The notes under the pieces: generated by a model
What the model was told of the DNA's origin: nothing
What the model saw: the letters and a program-made list of their open reading frames with translations, nothing else
The model's database searches: none
Shown: positions 18,764 through 27,759 of the stretch, piece by piece
How the letters are laid out: every line of letters begins with the position of its first letter
Position numbering within the stretch: position 1 is the first letter of the stretch
Source: Romboutsia faecis
Lineage (GTDB): Bacteria > Bacillota > Clostridia > Peptostreptococcales > Peptostreptococcaceae
Length of the DNA: 64,000 bases
Direction of reading: 5' to 3'
Assembly: GCF_014323405.1 (NCBI RefSeq)
Contig: NZ_JACRWE010000009.1
Coordinates: 1-64,000 of the forward strand
Program-made: the position numbers and the translations under genes

Positions 18764-19879
18764 ATGACAAATAATAAGAGACTTATAGATGAATTCTTAG
18801 AATTAGTACAGATAGACAGCCCATCTTCTAAAGAAGGAAATGTTGCTAAGGTACTAGTTAACAAGTTAGAAGAAATTGGTTTATCAGTAGAAGTAGATAA
18901 TGCAGGGGAAATACATGGTGGCGAGACAGGAAATGTAATAGCTACATTAAAAGGAAATAGAGAGGGTAAAAAAATATTATTCAGTTCACATATGGATACA
19001 GTTAGTCCTGGGATAGGAATCAAACCTATAATAGATGAAGAAGCTGGAATAATAAAAAGTGATGGAACTACAGTTTTAGGTTCAGATGATAAGGCGGGAA
19101 TAGCTGCAATATTAGAAGGATTAAGACATATAAAAGAAAATAATATAGAGCATTCAGATATAACAGTAGTATTCTCAATATGGGAAGAAGGCGGATTATT
19201 TGGAGCTAAGTCTTTAGATTACTCAAAGTTAGATGTAGATTACGGATTTGTTTTAGATAGTGGTGGCTCACCAGGAGAAATAATAGTAAAGGCTCCAGGT
19301 CAAGATAGAATAGCAGTTAAAATTAAAGGAAGACCAGCTCATGCAGGACTTCAACCAGAAGCAGGAATAAGTGCAATAATGGTAGCATCAAGAGCTATAG
19401 AAAATATGAACTTATTAAGAATCGATGAAGAAACTACTGCTAATATAGGTATAGTTAAAGGTGGAGAAGCTACAAATATAGTAATGCCAGAATTAGAAAT
19501 AATTGCAGAAGCTAGAAGTTTAGATGAACAAAAATTAGATGCTCAAACAAGTCATATGATAGAAGTTTTCGAGAAAGCTGCAAAAGAGTTTGGTGCAGAA
19601 ATAGAAGTAGAAATTTCTAGAATGTATTCACCACTTAATATAGATGAAAATGATGATATAGTAGAATTTACTAAAAAAGCATTTGCTAATCTTAATATAC
19701 AAGGAAAAACTGCTTCTACAGGTGGTGGAAGCGATACTAATGTATTAAATAAAAATGGTATAAAAGCTGTAAATCTGGGTATAGGAATGAAGAAGGCTCA
19801 TACTCTAGAAGAATATATTGCAATAGAAGATTTAATTAACTCTGCAAAAACAGTTATTGAAATAATTAAAGAAGCATAA
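18764..19879 (+). CDS. M20-family zinc peptidase (PepT-like)
   Basis: The 371-residue metallopeptidase has the M20 signature: SSHMDTV (His76, Asp78), GSDDKAG near residue 109, EEGG near residue 142, and the dimerisation-domain motif RPAHAG. Relatives are annotated as tripeptidase-like aminopeptidases (YqjE/PepT2 type). It is probably cytoplasmic and releases amino acids from short peptides. Strong SD GGAGGAG lies before ATG. The gene appears monocistronic. Confidence 0.88.
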   Translation: MTNNKRLIDEFLELVQIDSPSSKEGNVAKVLVNKLEEIGLSVEVDNAGEIHGGETGNVIATLKGNREGKKILFSSHMDTVSPGIGIKPIIDEEAGIIKSDGTTVLGSDDKAGIAAILEGLRHIKENNIEHSDITVVFSIWEEGGLFGAKSLDYSKLDVDYGFVLDSGGSPGEIIVKAPGQDRIAVKIKGRPAHAGLQPEAGISAIMVASRAIENMNLLRIDEETTANIGIVKGGEATNIVMPELEIIAEARSLDEQKLDAQTSHMIEVFEKAAKEFGAEIEVEISRMYSPLNIDENDDIVEFTKKAFANLNIQGKTASTGGGSDTNVLNKNGIKAVNLGIGMKKAHTLEEYIAIEDLINSAKTVIEIIKEA

Positions 19880-19900
19880 TAAAATAGATAGTATATAAAA

Positions 19901-19978
19901 TTGGGCTATCTTAGAATATCCTTAATTAGTATCAAATAGATATTGGTTAAGTTAATATTTTGAGATATGCCCATTTTT
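19901..19978 (+). terminator. long imperfect terminator hairpin
   Basis: TTGGGCTATCTTAGAATAT (from about 19901) pairs with ATATTTTGAGATATGCCCA (ending near 19973) with a few mismatches, followed by five T. Confidence 0.65.
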
Positions 19979-20074
19979 ACGTTTTTGGAGATTGAGAATT
20001 AATATTGAACGTAAAGAGTATGCAATATCATTAAATAATATAATATTATCAAAGAAATAATTAATGGAGGGATT

Positions 20075-20971
20075 ATGGAAACAAGGTATGAAGAATCGAA
20101 TAAAGTAACCAAGCAAGCAATAGCTTGGAATATACTACTTACAATTATAAAGATAGTTGCAGGCGTATTTGGTAGGTCTAGCGCAATGATAGCTGATGGA
20201 TTACATTCTGCATCAGATATAATAAGTTCAGTAGGTGTACTATTAGGAAATTATATATCAGCAACACCAGTAGATAAGGAGCACAACTATGGACATGAAA
20301 AAGCAGAAACACTAGTATCATTCTTATTATCTATATTATTAATAGTTGTGTCAGGATCTATTGGTATAGAAGCAGTTAAATCTTTAGGAAATATACAGGG
20401 GATTGAGATACCAACAGTATTACCACTAGTAGTTGCTATAATATCAATTTTAATAAAAGAATATCAATACAGAATCACTATTAAAATAGCTAAAAAAATA
20501 AATTCTCCAGCATTAAAAGCGGATGCATGGCATCATAGGTCAGATGCTCTTTCTTCAGTAGCAGCATTTGTAGGTATAGGAGGAGCAATGCTAGGCTTTA
20601 AGGTTTTTGATCCTATAGCATCTATTGTTGTAGCGATATTTGTAGCTAAGGTAGGAATAGAGATTTTAGTAGGTGCAACTAATGAGCTTATGGATGTTTC
20701 TATAGATTTGGAACAAGAGGAACAAATCAAGGAAATAGCGAAAAATACTGAGGGTGTAAGAAACTTAGGGGAAATAAGAAGTAGAAAACATGGAGCAATG
20801 GCATATGTAGATTTAGTTATTTGTGTGGATGGAAATCTTACAGTAAGAGAGGGACATGATATAGCAAATCAACTAGAAAAAGATATCATAAGAGATATGG
20901 AATTTGTAAAAGGTATCACTGTTCATGTAGAACCATGTAATTATTGCCCCGGAAATACTTGTTTTAAATAA
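20075..20971 (+). CDS. cation diffusion facilitator transporter
   Basis: This 298-residue CDF (FieF/ZitB-type) exporter has several hydrophobic helices in the first ~210 residues and a cytoplasmic C-terminal domain. The transport site is visible: DGLHSASD in helix 2 (Asp41, Asp48) and the HHRSD motif in helix 5 (Asp150, His154, Asp157). The C terminus ends in a short CNYCPGNTCFK tail with three cysteines that could bind metal. The exported ion (Zn, Fe or Mn) cannot be fixed from sequence. Confidence 0.9.
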   Translation: METRYEESNKVTKQAIAWNILLTIIKIVAGVFGRSSAMIADGLHSASDIISSVGVLLGNYISATPVDKEHNYGHEKAETLVSFLLSILLIVVSGSIGIEAVKSLGNIQGIEIPTVLPLVVAIISILIKEYQYRITIKIAKKINSPALKADAWHHRSDALSSVAAFVGIGGAMLGFKVFDPIASIVVAIFVAKVGIEILVGATNELMDVSIDLEQEEQIKEIAKNTEGVRNLGEIRSRKHGAMAYVDLVICVDGNLTVREGHDIANQLEKDIIRDMEFVKGITVHVEPCNYCPGNTCFK

Positions 20972-21040
20972 TTATATATTAAAAAAAATCGAAAAAAGGT
21001 ATATAATAATTCTATAACTAAGAAATAGTGGGGGTGCAAT

Positions 21041-21829
21041 ATGGCTAAAAAAAGAAAAATTAAGAAGAGTGCAATACTGCCACTTAGTTTGCTTATATTT
21101 TTCGCACTGTACTTTCTTTCGTTTTGGTGGTTTAGTAAAGAGCAAGGGAATGCTCAAAAAGTAGAAGTAAATACACAAGAGCAAAAAGAAGATACGAGAT
21201 CATTATTAACACAGTTAAGATATAAGAAGAAGATATATCTTTCAGATGGAACTGTTAGCAACATAAGAGTTGAAGAAGACTATTGGGATGAATTAGATTA
21301 TATACTAGCAGAATTGAAGGAAGTAAGAACTCCAGAATCCTATAAAGAAGTATATAGTGGATATTCTGATGATGGAATTAAATTCTCGACAGACTTAAAT
21401 TACTTAAGGATTTATACTGTAAATCAAGAATCATACTATAAAATTCCAGTAGACTCAAAAGAAGAATTTACTAATGTATTAAATAAAAGTATTTATACAT
21501 CTTTTGGATTTATAACTCAGTATAAGAATTGGGAAAGTGTAAGTATAACCTATGGTGAGAAGACCAAAAAGATTCATAAGTGGAAATATGATGATTTATC
21601 ATATAAGATGGCATCAAAAAGAATAGTAGGAAAAGTCCAGCCAGAGAAAAGTAAAGAAAGAAGTGAATACAACTTTACAATAGCAATAAAAATAAAAGGA
21701 CAAGATATAACAGTAGAAACTATGGGAGAAGATTATGTAAAAATAACATCTCATAAACTACAGTCATACTATGAGGTACACAATGCTTTATATGAATATA
21801 TAAAAAATGATATATTCAAGATAAAATAA
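21041..21829 (+). CDS. membrane-anchored protein of unknown function
   Basis: The 262-residue protein has a basic N terminus (AKKKRKIKKS), one transmembrane helix (about residues 13-29) ending in FWWF, and a ~230-residue outside domain of alternating strands rich in Tyr, Lys and Glu. It resembles a signal-anchor protein with an extracytoplasmic domain; I cannot name the family with confidence. GGGGGTG precedes the ATG. It converges on murC with a shared terminator. Confidence 0.7.
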   Translation: MAKKRKIKKSAILPLSLLIFFALYFLSFWWFSKEQGNAQKVEVNTQEQKEDTRSLLTQLRYKKKIYLSDGTVSNIRVEEDYWDELDYILAELKEVRTPESYKEVYSGYSDDGIKFSTDLNYLRIYTVNQESYYKIPVDSKEEFTNVLNKSIYTSFGFITQYKNWESVSITYGEKTKKIHKWKYDDLSYKMASKRIVGKVQPEKSKERSEYNFTIAIKIKGQDITVETMGEDYVKITSHKLQSYYEVHNALYEYIKNDIFKIK

Positions 21830-21858
21830 AAGGTCGGTTAAAACCGACCTTTTATTTT
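21828..21858. terminator. bidirectional terminator
   Basis: AAAGGTCGGTT (21828-21838) pairs with AACCGACCTTT (21842-21852), with A and T tracts on the outer sides, between two convergent genes. Confidence 0.88.
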
Positions 21859-21864
21859 TATTAT

Positions 21865-23220
21865 TTATTTTTCTTCAGTTAATAAATCTGCTATTTGGTA
21901 TACTGTACCAGCACCAGCAGTTATAACTAAATCGTTAGGTTCTGCATTTTCACGAATATATTGTGCAATATCTTCAAATTTACTTATATATATAGCATCC
22001 ACATTATTATGATATAGCTTTTCAACTAAATCCTTAGAATGTATATCACCTGGGTCATCTTCTCTAGCTGCATAAATATCAGTTATTATAACTTTGTCAG
22101 CAGAATAGAAGGCTTCAGCAAAGCTATCTAAAAGAGCCTTAGTTCTAGTATAAGTATGAGGTTGGAATATGCACCATAAGTTATTTTTGTTTAGCTTTTT
22201 AGCCGCTGCTAATGTAGCTTTTAATTCAGTTGGATGATGTGCATAATCATCTATAACTAAAACATCCTTATAATAACCTTTAGTTTCAAATCTTCTTCCA
22301 ACACCTTTGTATAGAGTTATATTTTTTCTTATAGTTTCTAAATTTATTCCAGAAACGTAAGCAGTCATTATAGCCGAAGTAGCATTATAAATATTGTGAA
22401 GTCCTGGTACCGATAACTCAAAAGTACCTAGGTTTTCACCTTTGTATTCTAATTCGAATACACCATATCCGTTATCGTTAAAGCTTATATTTTTTATAAT
22501 AGTATCATTACCTTCATTTCTACCATACTTTATGATACTAGCTTTAACTTCATGTAAAATATCAACAGTATTATTATCATCGCCATTTATGATGAAGAAG
22601 CCATCTTTAGGTAGAAGCTTTCCAAATTTATTGAAAGAAGCTTTTATCTCATCTAATCCAGAGAAATAATCAAGATGATCTTCTTCTATATTTAATACTA
22701 TAGATATTTTAGGATTGAAGTTAAGGAAACTATCAACATATTCACAAGCTTCTGTTATAAAGTGATCAGAAGATCCTATCTTAACATTACCGCCTATGAC
22801 ACTTAAGTTACCACCAACTAATATAGTAGGATCTAACTGTGCATATTCAAAAATAGTAGACAGCATAGATGTAGTAGATGTTTTTCCGTGAGTACCAGAA
22901 ACTGCTATAGAGTTCTTGTATTCTCTCATCACTTGTCCTAAGAAAGCTGCTCTATCCATAGTAAGTATATTTTTTTCTCTTGCAGCTACAAGCTCTTGAT
23001 TATCAGGATGTATTGCTGCTGTGTAAACCACCATATCTATGTTCTCAGATATATTTTCCTTGCATTGTCCAACATGTATGTTAGCCCCTTGGCTTCTTAG
23101 CTTATCTAAAAGATAAGACTCATTCATATCAGATCCAGAAACTTTATATCCTTTGTTAAGGCATATTTCCGCTAATGCGCTCATGCTTATGCCACCAATT
23201 CCAATGAAGTGTATATTCAT
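21865..23220 (-). CDS. murC: UDP-N-acetylmuramate--L-alanine ligase
   Basis: The 451-residue Mur ligase adds L-Ala to UDP-MurNAc, the first peptide step of peptidoglycan synthesis. Visible are the N-terminal nucleotide fold [11 protein letters not shown], the ATP loop [10 protein letters not shown] near residue 108, a central EACEY motif and the C-terminal DDYAHHPTE. The start at 23220 is supported by AAAGGTGG 7 nt upstream; a longer in-frame reading to 23241 would begin inside that site. It is the only large reversed gene in this half of the window. Confidence 0.95.
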   Translation of the reverse strand: MNIHFIGIGGISMSALAEICLNKGYKVSGSDMNESYLLDKLRSQGANIHVGQCKENISENIDMVVYTAAIHPDNQELVAAREKNILTMDRAAFLGQVMREYKNSIAVSGTHGKTSTTSMLSTIFEYAQLDPTILVGGNLSVIGGNVKIGSSDHFITEACEYVDSFLNFNPKISIVLNIEEDHLDYFSGLDEIKASFNKFGKLLPKDGFFIINGDDNNTVDILHEVKASIIKYGRNEGNDTIIKNISFNDNGYGVFELEYKGENLGTFELSVPGLHNIYNATSAIMTAYVSGINLETIRKNITLYKGVGRRFETKGYYKDVLVIDDYAHHPTELKATLAAAKKLNKNNLWCIFQPHTYTRTKALLDSFAEAFYSADKVIITDIYAAREDDPGDIHSKDLVEKLYHNNVDAIYISKFEDIAQYIRENAEPNDLVITAGAGTVYQIADLLTEEK

Positions 23221-23441
23221 AATAAAACCACCTTTCTTCATAATTAAGTTCTACAATATGAACTATTTATGTGGTATAATAATATAATGTTCAATATTTT
23301 ATTAGAAATGTACATATACTATATATATACAATATATTTAAAAATGCTTTAAAACATAACTATAATTATATCATAATAAGTAAGGTTATGCATTACTTAG
23401 TTTACGTATAAATTAACAAAGACTTTAGGAGGTAGAGCTCA

Positions 23442-24332
23442 ATGAAATTTAAGAGAACGGAAAGAATTGGAGCTATAGTAAAAATACTATCTGATAACCC
23501 AAATAAGATATATACATTAAGCTATTTTACAGAGAAATTCAATGCTGCAAAATCAACAATAAGTGAAGATTTATTAGTTGTAAAAAATGTTTTTGAAAAG
23601 TTAGAATTAGGTAAAGTTATAACTATTTCAGGAGCTGCTGGAGGAGTTAAGTATATACCTAAAACATCTAAATCAGAGAATGAAGAATTTTTAATGGATT
23701 TATGTAAAAAAATAAGTGACCCCTCTAGATTACTTTCAGGAGGATTCTTATATCTAATAGATTTAATATATGATCCAAGCATAGCATCGAAGATAGGGAA
23801 GATATTTGCATCAAATATTGATTACTCTGAGGCTGACTATGTAGTAACAATGGAAACAAAGGGAATACCTATGGCTCTTATGACAGCTAAGGCTATGAAT
23901 TTACCTTTAGTTATAATTAGAAAGGACATAAAAGTATCAGAAGGTCCAACTTTGAGTATGACATATGTAAGTGGGAAGTCGAAAGTTGAGAGTATGAGTT
24001 TACCAAGAAAAGCTCTAAAACCAGGAAGTAAAGTTATTTTAATAGATGACTTCATGAGAGGTGGAGGAACTATAAAAGGTATGATGAATCTAATGAATGA
24101 ATTTGGGGCAGAAGTAATAGGTTCAGGAGTATTCATATCAACAACTACACCAGAAGATAAAATGGTACAAGATTACATATCATTAATACAATTAGATGTA
24201 GATGGTGAAAAGATAAGCGTAGAGCCAAATTTAAAAACTTTTAGAGATGAGTATAGAAATATAGAGATAGAGGAAAATGAGGAAATAGAGAGATTTGTTG
24301 AAGAAGACGAAAGTTTATTTGATGAAGAATAA
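23442..24332 (+). CDS. purR: pur operon repressor
   Basis: This 296-residue PurR of the Gram-positive type has an N-terminal winged helix (about 1-75) and a phosphoribosyltransferase-like domain with the PRPP motif ILIDDFMRGGGT near residues 200-211. In Bacillus it represses purine genes and is released by PRPP. The last ~25 residues form an acidic Glu-rich tail, longer than in Bacillus. Position before spoVG-glmU-prs is conserved, and PRPP is the product of prs three genes downstream. SD AGGAGG is strong. Confidence 0.93.
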   Translation: MKFKRTERIGAIVKILSDNPNKIYTLSYFTEKFNAAKSTISEDLLVVKNVFEKLELGKVITISGAAGGVKYIPKTSKSENEEFLMDLCKKISDPSRLLSGGFLYLIDLIYDPSIASKIGKIFASNIDYSEADYVVTMETKGIPMALMTAKAMNLPLVIIRKDIKVSEGPTLSMTYVSGKSKVESMSLPRKALKPGSKVILIDDFMRGGGTIKGMMNLMNEFGAEVIGSGVFISTTTPEDKMVQDYISLIQLDVDGEKISVEPNLKTFRDEYRNIEIEENEEIERFVEEDESLFDEE

Positions 24333-24358
24333 TAAAAAATAAATATTTTAAAAAATAA

Positions 24359-24387
24359 AAAGGAAATTTTAAAACAATATAGAATTA
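24359..24387 (+). promoter_or_regulatory. sigma-H promoter of spoVG
   Basis: AAAGGAAAT (24359-24367), 11-nt spacer, ATAGAATTA (24379-24387) fits the sigma-H consensus RnAGGAwww-N11/12-RnnGAATww at every fixed position. spoVG is a known sigma-H target in Bacillus. Confidence 0.75.
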
Positions 24388-24459
24388 CTATTATTAGTAA
24401 TAAACAATTTATATTAATATAAACTAATTTTGTCAAAATTAAAAGGGGGATATTGAGGT

Positions 24460-24738
24460 ATGAACATTACTGACGTAAGAGTGAGAAAAATAACTGATGA
24501 AGGGAAAATGAAATGTATAGTTTCAATAACTTTCGATAATCTATTTGTTGTACATGACATAAAGGTTATAGAAGGTCATAATGGGCTATTCATAGCTATG
24601 CCAAGTAGAAAAGTAGGGGAAGGAAACTTTAGAGATATAGCTCATCCAATAAATGCTGAGATGAGACAAGTTCTAGAGGAAGCTGTATTAAAAGCTTACC
24701 ATGAAGCAGTTGCTCAATTAGAAGTAGCAGCAGAATAG
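24460..24738 (+). CDS. spoVG: SpoVG, RNA/DNA-binding regulator
   Basis: The 92-residue SpoVG is a small nucleic-acid-binding regulator involved in sporulation septation and virulence gene control in various Firmicutes. The conserved start [11 protein letters not shown], the [10 protein letters not shown] motif (residues 47-56) and the DIAHPI segment are present. The ribosome site AAAAGGGGG is strong. It is followed by its own terminator, so it can be expressed apart from glmU. Confidence 0.97.
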   Translation: MNITDVRVRKITDEGKMKCIVSITFDNLFVVHDIKVIEGHNGLFIAMPSRKVGEGNFRDIAHPINAEMRQVLEEAVLKAYHEAVAQLEVAAE

Positions 24739-24777
24739 TAAACAAATAACATTATTTAGTAATAAATTAGTATGGAT

Positions 24778-24803
24778 GAGCCGAACTATTCGGCTCTTTT
24801 TTA
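24778..24803 (+). terminator. spoVG terminator
   Basis: GAGCCGAA (24778-24785), 3-nt loop, TTCGGCTC (24789-24796), then TTTTTT. Confidence 0.93.
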
Positions 24804-24943
24804 TTGGAAAAAACACTTTAATGACTGTACTTTTAGTAAGAAAAGTGCTATATTAGTTAGAGAAATGAAGAAATTGTATACAGAATATCAGAATGACATA
24901 ATAGAATATAATATATATAGATTAATTAAAAAGGAGTCAAATC

Positions 24944-26317
24944 ATGAACTTTAAAGCAATAATTCTTGCGGCAGGTAAAGGGACTAGAATGAAGTCTAAA
25001 TATCCTAAAGTAATACACAAAGTATGCGGAAAAGAAATGGTAAATCACGTTATAAATGTTTCTCAAAAATCAGGAGTAAACGATATAGTAGTGATTTTAG
25101 GACACGAAAGTGATGTTGTAAAAGAAAGACTTCCTAAGAACAGTATGATAGCAATGCAAACAGAGCAATTAGGAACTGGGCATGCTGTTAAAATGGCAAA
25201 GGAATACATAAATGATGAAGATACAATAGTAGTTTTATGTGGAGACACTCCATTAATAAAAGAGGATACTTTAAGAAGGTTATTTGCATATCATCTAGAA
25301 AATGAATATCATGCAACAGTTTTAACAACTAAAGTAGAAAATCCAACTGGATATGGAAGAATAATAAGAGATAATAATGAAGATTTATTAAAGATAGTAG
25401 AGCAAAAAGATGCAAATGAAGAAGAAAAAGCTGTAAAAGAAATAAATTCAGGAATATACTGCTTCAATGGAAAATCTTTAAGAGAATCTTTAGACTTAAT
25501 AGATAATAACAATGCTCAAGGAGAATACTACTTAACAGACACTATATACATAATGAGAGATAGAGGTCAAAAAGTAGGAGCATACAATGGTTCTACAATA
25601 GAAGAACTTATGGGAGTAAACTCTAGAGTAGAATTATCAAAAGCAGAAGAAATAATGAGAAAAAGAATAAATGAATCTCATATGGTCAATGGTGTAACTA
25701 TAATAGATACTAATTCTACATATATAGAATCTGATGTTGAAATAGGAAATGACACTATAATATATCCAGGAGTTATGTTAAAAGGAAACACTAAAATAGG
25801 AAGTAATTGCATTATAGAAATGAATTCAGCTATAGAAAATTCAACTATTGGCGATAATACAGAAGTGAAGAATTCAACTGTAATAGATAGCGTAGTTGGA
25901 GAAAATACAACAGTGGGACCATATGCTTACTTAAGACCAAAAAGTAATATAGGAAACAATGTAAAAATAGGAGACTTCGTAGAAGTTAAGAATGCTATAA
26001 TAGAAGATAATTCAAAAGCCTCTCATCTATCTTACATAGGAGATGCTCATGTAGGAAAAGATGTTAATATAGGATGCGGTGTTGTATTTGTTAATTATGA
26101 TGGAAAAAATAAATTTAAATCTGTAGTAAAAGACGGAGCTTTTATAGGCTCTAACTCTAATTTAGTTGCACCAGTAACAGTAGAGGAAGATGGATATATA
26201 GCTACAGGTTCGACAATAACAAATGATGTACCTAAGGGAGCTTTAGCAATTGCAAGAGAAAGACAAGTTGTTAAAGAAGGATGGGTAGAAAAGAAAAGAT
26301 CAAAAGACAACCAATAA
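24944..26317 (+). CDS. glmU: bifunctional UDP-N-acetylglucosamine pyrophosphorylase / glucosamine-1-phosphate N-acetyltransferase
   Basis: The 457-residue two-domain enzyme makes UDP-GlcNAc for cell wall synthesis. The N-terminal uridyltransferase has LAAGKGTRMKSKYPKVIHK at residues 8-26 and the CGDTPL motif. From about residue 250 a left-handed beta-helix of hexapeptide repeats (IGxxxxI) forms the acetyltransferase, with FVNYDGKNK near residue 384. AAGGAG lies before ATG. The spoVG-gcaD-prs order is conserved. Confidence 0.97.
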   Translation: MNFKAIILAAGKGTRMKSKYPKVIHKVCGKEMVNHVINVSQKSGVNDIVVILGHESDVVKERLPKNSMIAMQTEQLGTGHAVKMAKEYINDEDTIVVLCGDTPLIKEDTLRRLFAYHLENEYHATVLTTKVENPTGYGRIIRDNNEDLLKIVEQKDANEEEKAVKEINSGIYCFNGKSLRESLDLIDNNNAQGEYYLTDTIYIMRDRGQKVGAYNGSTIEELMGVNSRVELSKAEEIMRKRINESHMVNGVTIIDTNSTYIESDVEIGNDTIIYPGVMLKGNTKIGSNCIIEMNSAIENSTIGDNTEVKNSTVIDSVVGENTTVGPYAYLRPKSNIGNNVKIGDFVEVKNAIIEDNSKASHLSYIGDAHVGKDVNIGCGVVFVNYDGKNKFKSVVKDGAFIGSNSNLVAPVTVEEDGYIATGSTITNDVPKGALAIARERQVVKEGWVEKKRSKDNQ

Positions 26318-26413
26318 ATTAATTAGATTATTATTTTTAGAATTAGTCTAAAAATTATAAAATACAAATCACAAAATATATATCAAAAGTTAAAATTTTC
26401 GGGAGGATAAGCA

Positions 26414-27364
26414 ATGAATACTAGCGGAAGTGAAATTAAAATAATTTCAGGAAACTCGTCTAAAGAGTTAGCACAAAATATAGCTGATTATATAGGTGTA
26501 CCTGTAGCAGATTGTACAGTAGGAAAGTTCAGCGATGGAGAAATATCTGTTAACATGAATGAAACAGTTAGAGGATGTGACGTTTTCGTAGTTCAATCAA
26601 CTAACAGTCCAGTAAATGATAACTTAATGGAGTTATTAATAATGATAGATGCACTAAGAAGAGCATCAGCTGGTAGAATAACAGCGGTAATACCTTATTA
26701 CGGATATGCAAGACAAGACAGAAAAGCAAAATCAAGAGATCCTATCACAGCTAAATTAGTTGCAAACTTAATAACAGCAGCAGGAGCAGATAGAGTATTA
26801 ACTATGGACTTACATGCAGCTCAAATCCAAGGATATTTTGATATACCACTAGACCACTTATTAGGTGGAAGTATATTAGCTGATCACTTCAACCAAAAAG
26901 GTATAGAGGATTTAGTAGTAGTATCTCCGGACCTTGGAAGTGTTACAAGATCTAGAAAGTTCGCAACAACATTAGATGGAGAAGTTCCTCTAGCTATAAT
27001 AGACAAAAGAAGACCTAAGGCTAATGTTTGTGAAGTCATGAATATAATAGGTGATGTTAAAGGAAAGAACGTTATATTATTAGATGACATGATAGACACA
27101 GCTGGAACAATAACTAATGCAGCTAATGCTCTTAAAGAATTTGGAGCTAAAGATATATATGCTTGTTGTACTCACGGAGTATTATCAGGACCTGCTATAG
27201 AAAGAATAGACAATTCTGCTATAAGTGAGTTAATAGTATTAGATACTATACAACTTCCTGAAGAAAAGAGAATAGATAAGATAAAAGTTCTTTCAGTAGC
27301 TCCTTTATTTGGAGATGCTATAAAGAAAATATTCTCTAATGAATCTATAAGTGTTTTATTCTAA
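26414..27364 (+). CDS. prs: ribose-phosphate pyrophosphokinase
   Basis: This 316-residue class I PRPP synthetase has the ATP-binding segment [10 protein letters not shown] near residue 97, [11 protein letters not shown] near residue 132, and the ribose-5-phosphate loop [11 protein letters not shown] near residue 220. PRPP feeds purine, pyrimidine, NAD (pncB) and His/Trp synthesis. In Bacillus prs is followed by ctc and pth; here a pilus locus takes that position. Confidence 0.97.
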   Translation: MNTSGSEIKIISGNSSKELAQNIADYIGVPVADCTVGKFSDGEISVNMNETVRGCDVFVVQSTNSPVNDNLMELLIMIDALRRASAGRITAVIPYYGYARQDRKAKSRDPITAKLVANLITAAGADRVLTMDLHAAQIQGYFDIPLDHLLGGSILADHFNQKGIEDLVVVSPDLGSVTRSRKFATTLDGEVPLAIIDKRRPKANVCEVMNIIGDVKGKNVILLDDMIDTAGTITNAANALKEFGAKDIYACCTHGVLSGPAIERIDNSAISELIVLDTIQLPEEKRIDKIKVLSVAPLFGDAIKKIFSNESISVLF

Positions 27365-27373
27365 TTAAATAGT

Positions 27374-27415
27374 GGACTTGAATTAAGGATTATCCTTTAT
27401 TCAAGTCCTTTTTAT
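27374..27415 (+). terminator. prs terminator
   Basis: GGACTTGAAT (27374-27383) with an inner AAGGA pairs with TCCTT and ATTCAAGTCC (27400-27409), then TTTTT. Confidence 0.9.
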
Positions 27416-27511
27416 ATGTAAAAAATAATTGGTAGTGAAAAGTATACTAAAGTATAAAAGGTAGTTGCTAAAAAGTGGAAAATAATATATTCTTTATGTA
27501 TAAAAGAATTA

Positions 27512-27629
27512 ATAAAAAGTAGAAATCAAGGAAATATATCTTATATGTGGGCGCTTGAGATATATGGAGATATTAGTGCAACCGGCTATATTATAAACAA
27601 TTTTATTGTGATTATAATATAGCCTTTTT
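27512..27629 (+). promoter_or_regulatory. c-di-GMP class II riboswitch with terminator, upstream of the pil operon
   Basis: The segment matches the c-di-GMP-II aptamer core: GGGCGCTTGA (27549-27558), a short hairpin, then TTAGTGCAACCGG (27573-27585). GCGC pairs with GTGC as in characterised members. The last aptamer bases continue into a perfect terminator, GGCTATATTATAA (27584-27596) with TTATAATATAGCC (27612-27624) and TTTTT. Because the terminator's left arm overlaps the P1 3' strand, ligand binding should prevent termination (ON switch). P1 5' limit is approximate. Confidence 0.85.
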
Positions 27630-27658
27630 ATATATAAGCAGTTAAATTTAGTAAAAAA

Positions 27659-27667
27659 TGGTATAAT
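27659..27667 (+). promoter_or_regulatory. possible extended -10 promoter downstream of the riboswitch
   Basis: TGGTATAAT is a perfect extended -10 element (TGnTATAAT) located 93 nt before pilB and after the riboswitch terminator. No good -35 is seen. If active it would bypass the riboswitch. Confidence 0.4.
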
Positions 27668-27759
27668 ATACGGTACGATAGTAGAATTGAAAATAATACA
27701 ATAGTAGTATTTAAATTAATAAAAATGAATAAAGTTAGGTTATAAAAAGAGGTGAATAT

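Noticed and set aside
20972..21184. 70-residue minus-strand ORF
   Set aside because: It is the shadow of the N-terminal helix of the gene at 21041-21829 and has no ribosome site.
24772..24954. 60-residue ORF between spoVG and glmU
   Set aside because: It starts inside the spoVG terminator hairpin, has no ribosome site and ends inside the glmU start; the hairpin explains the sequence.
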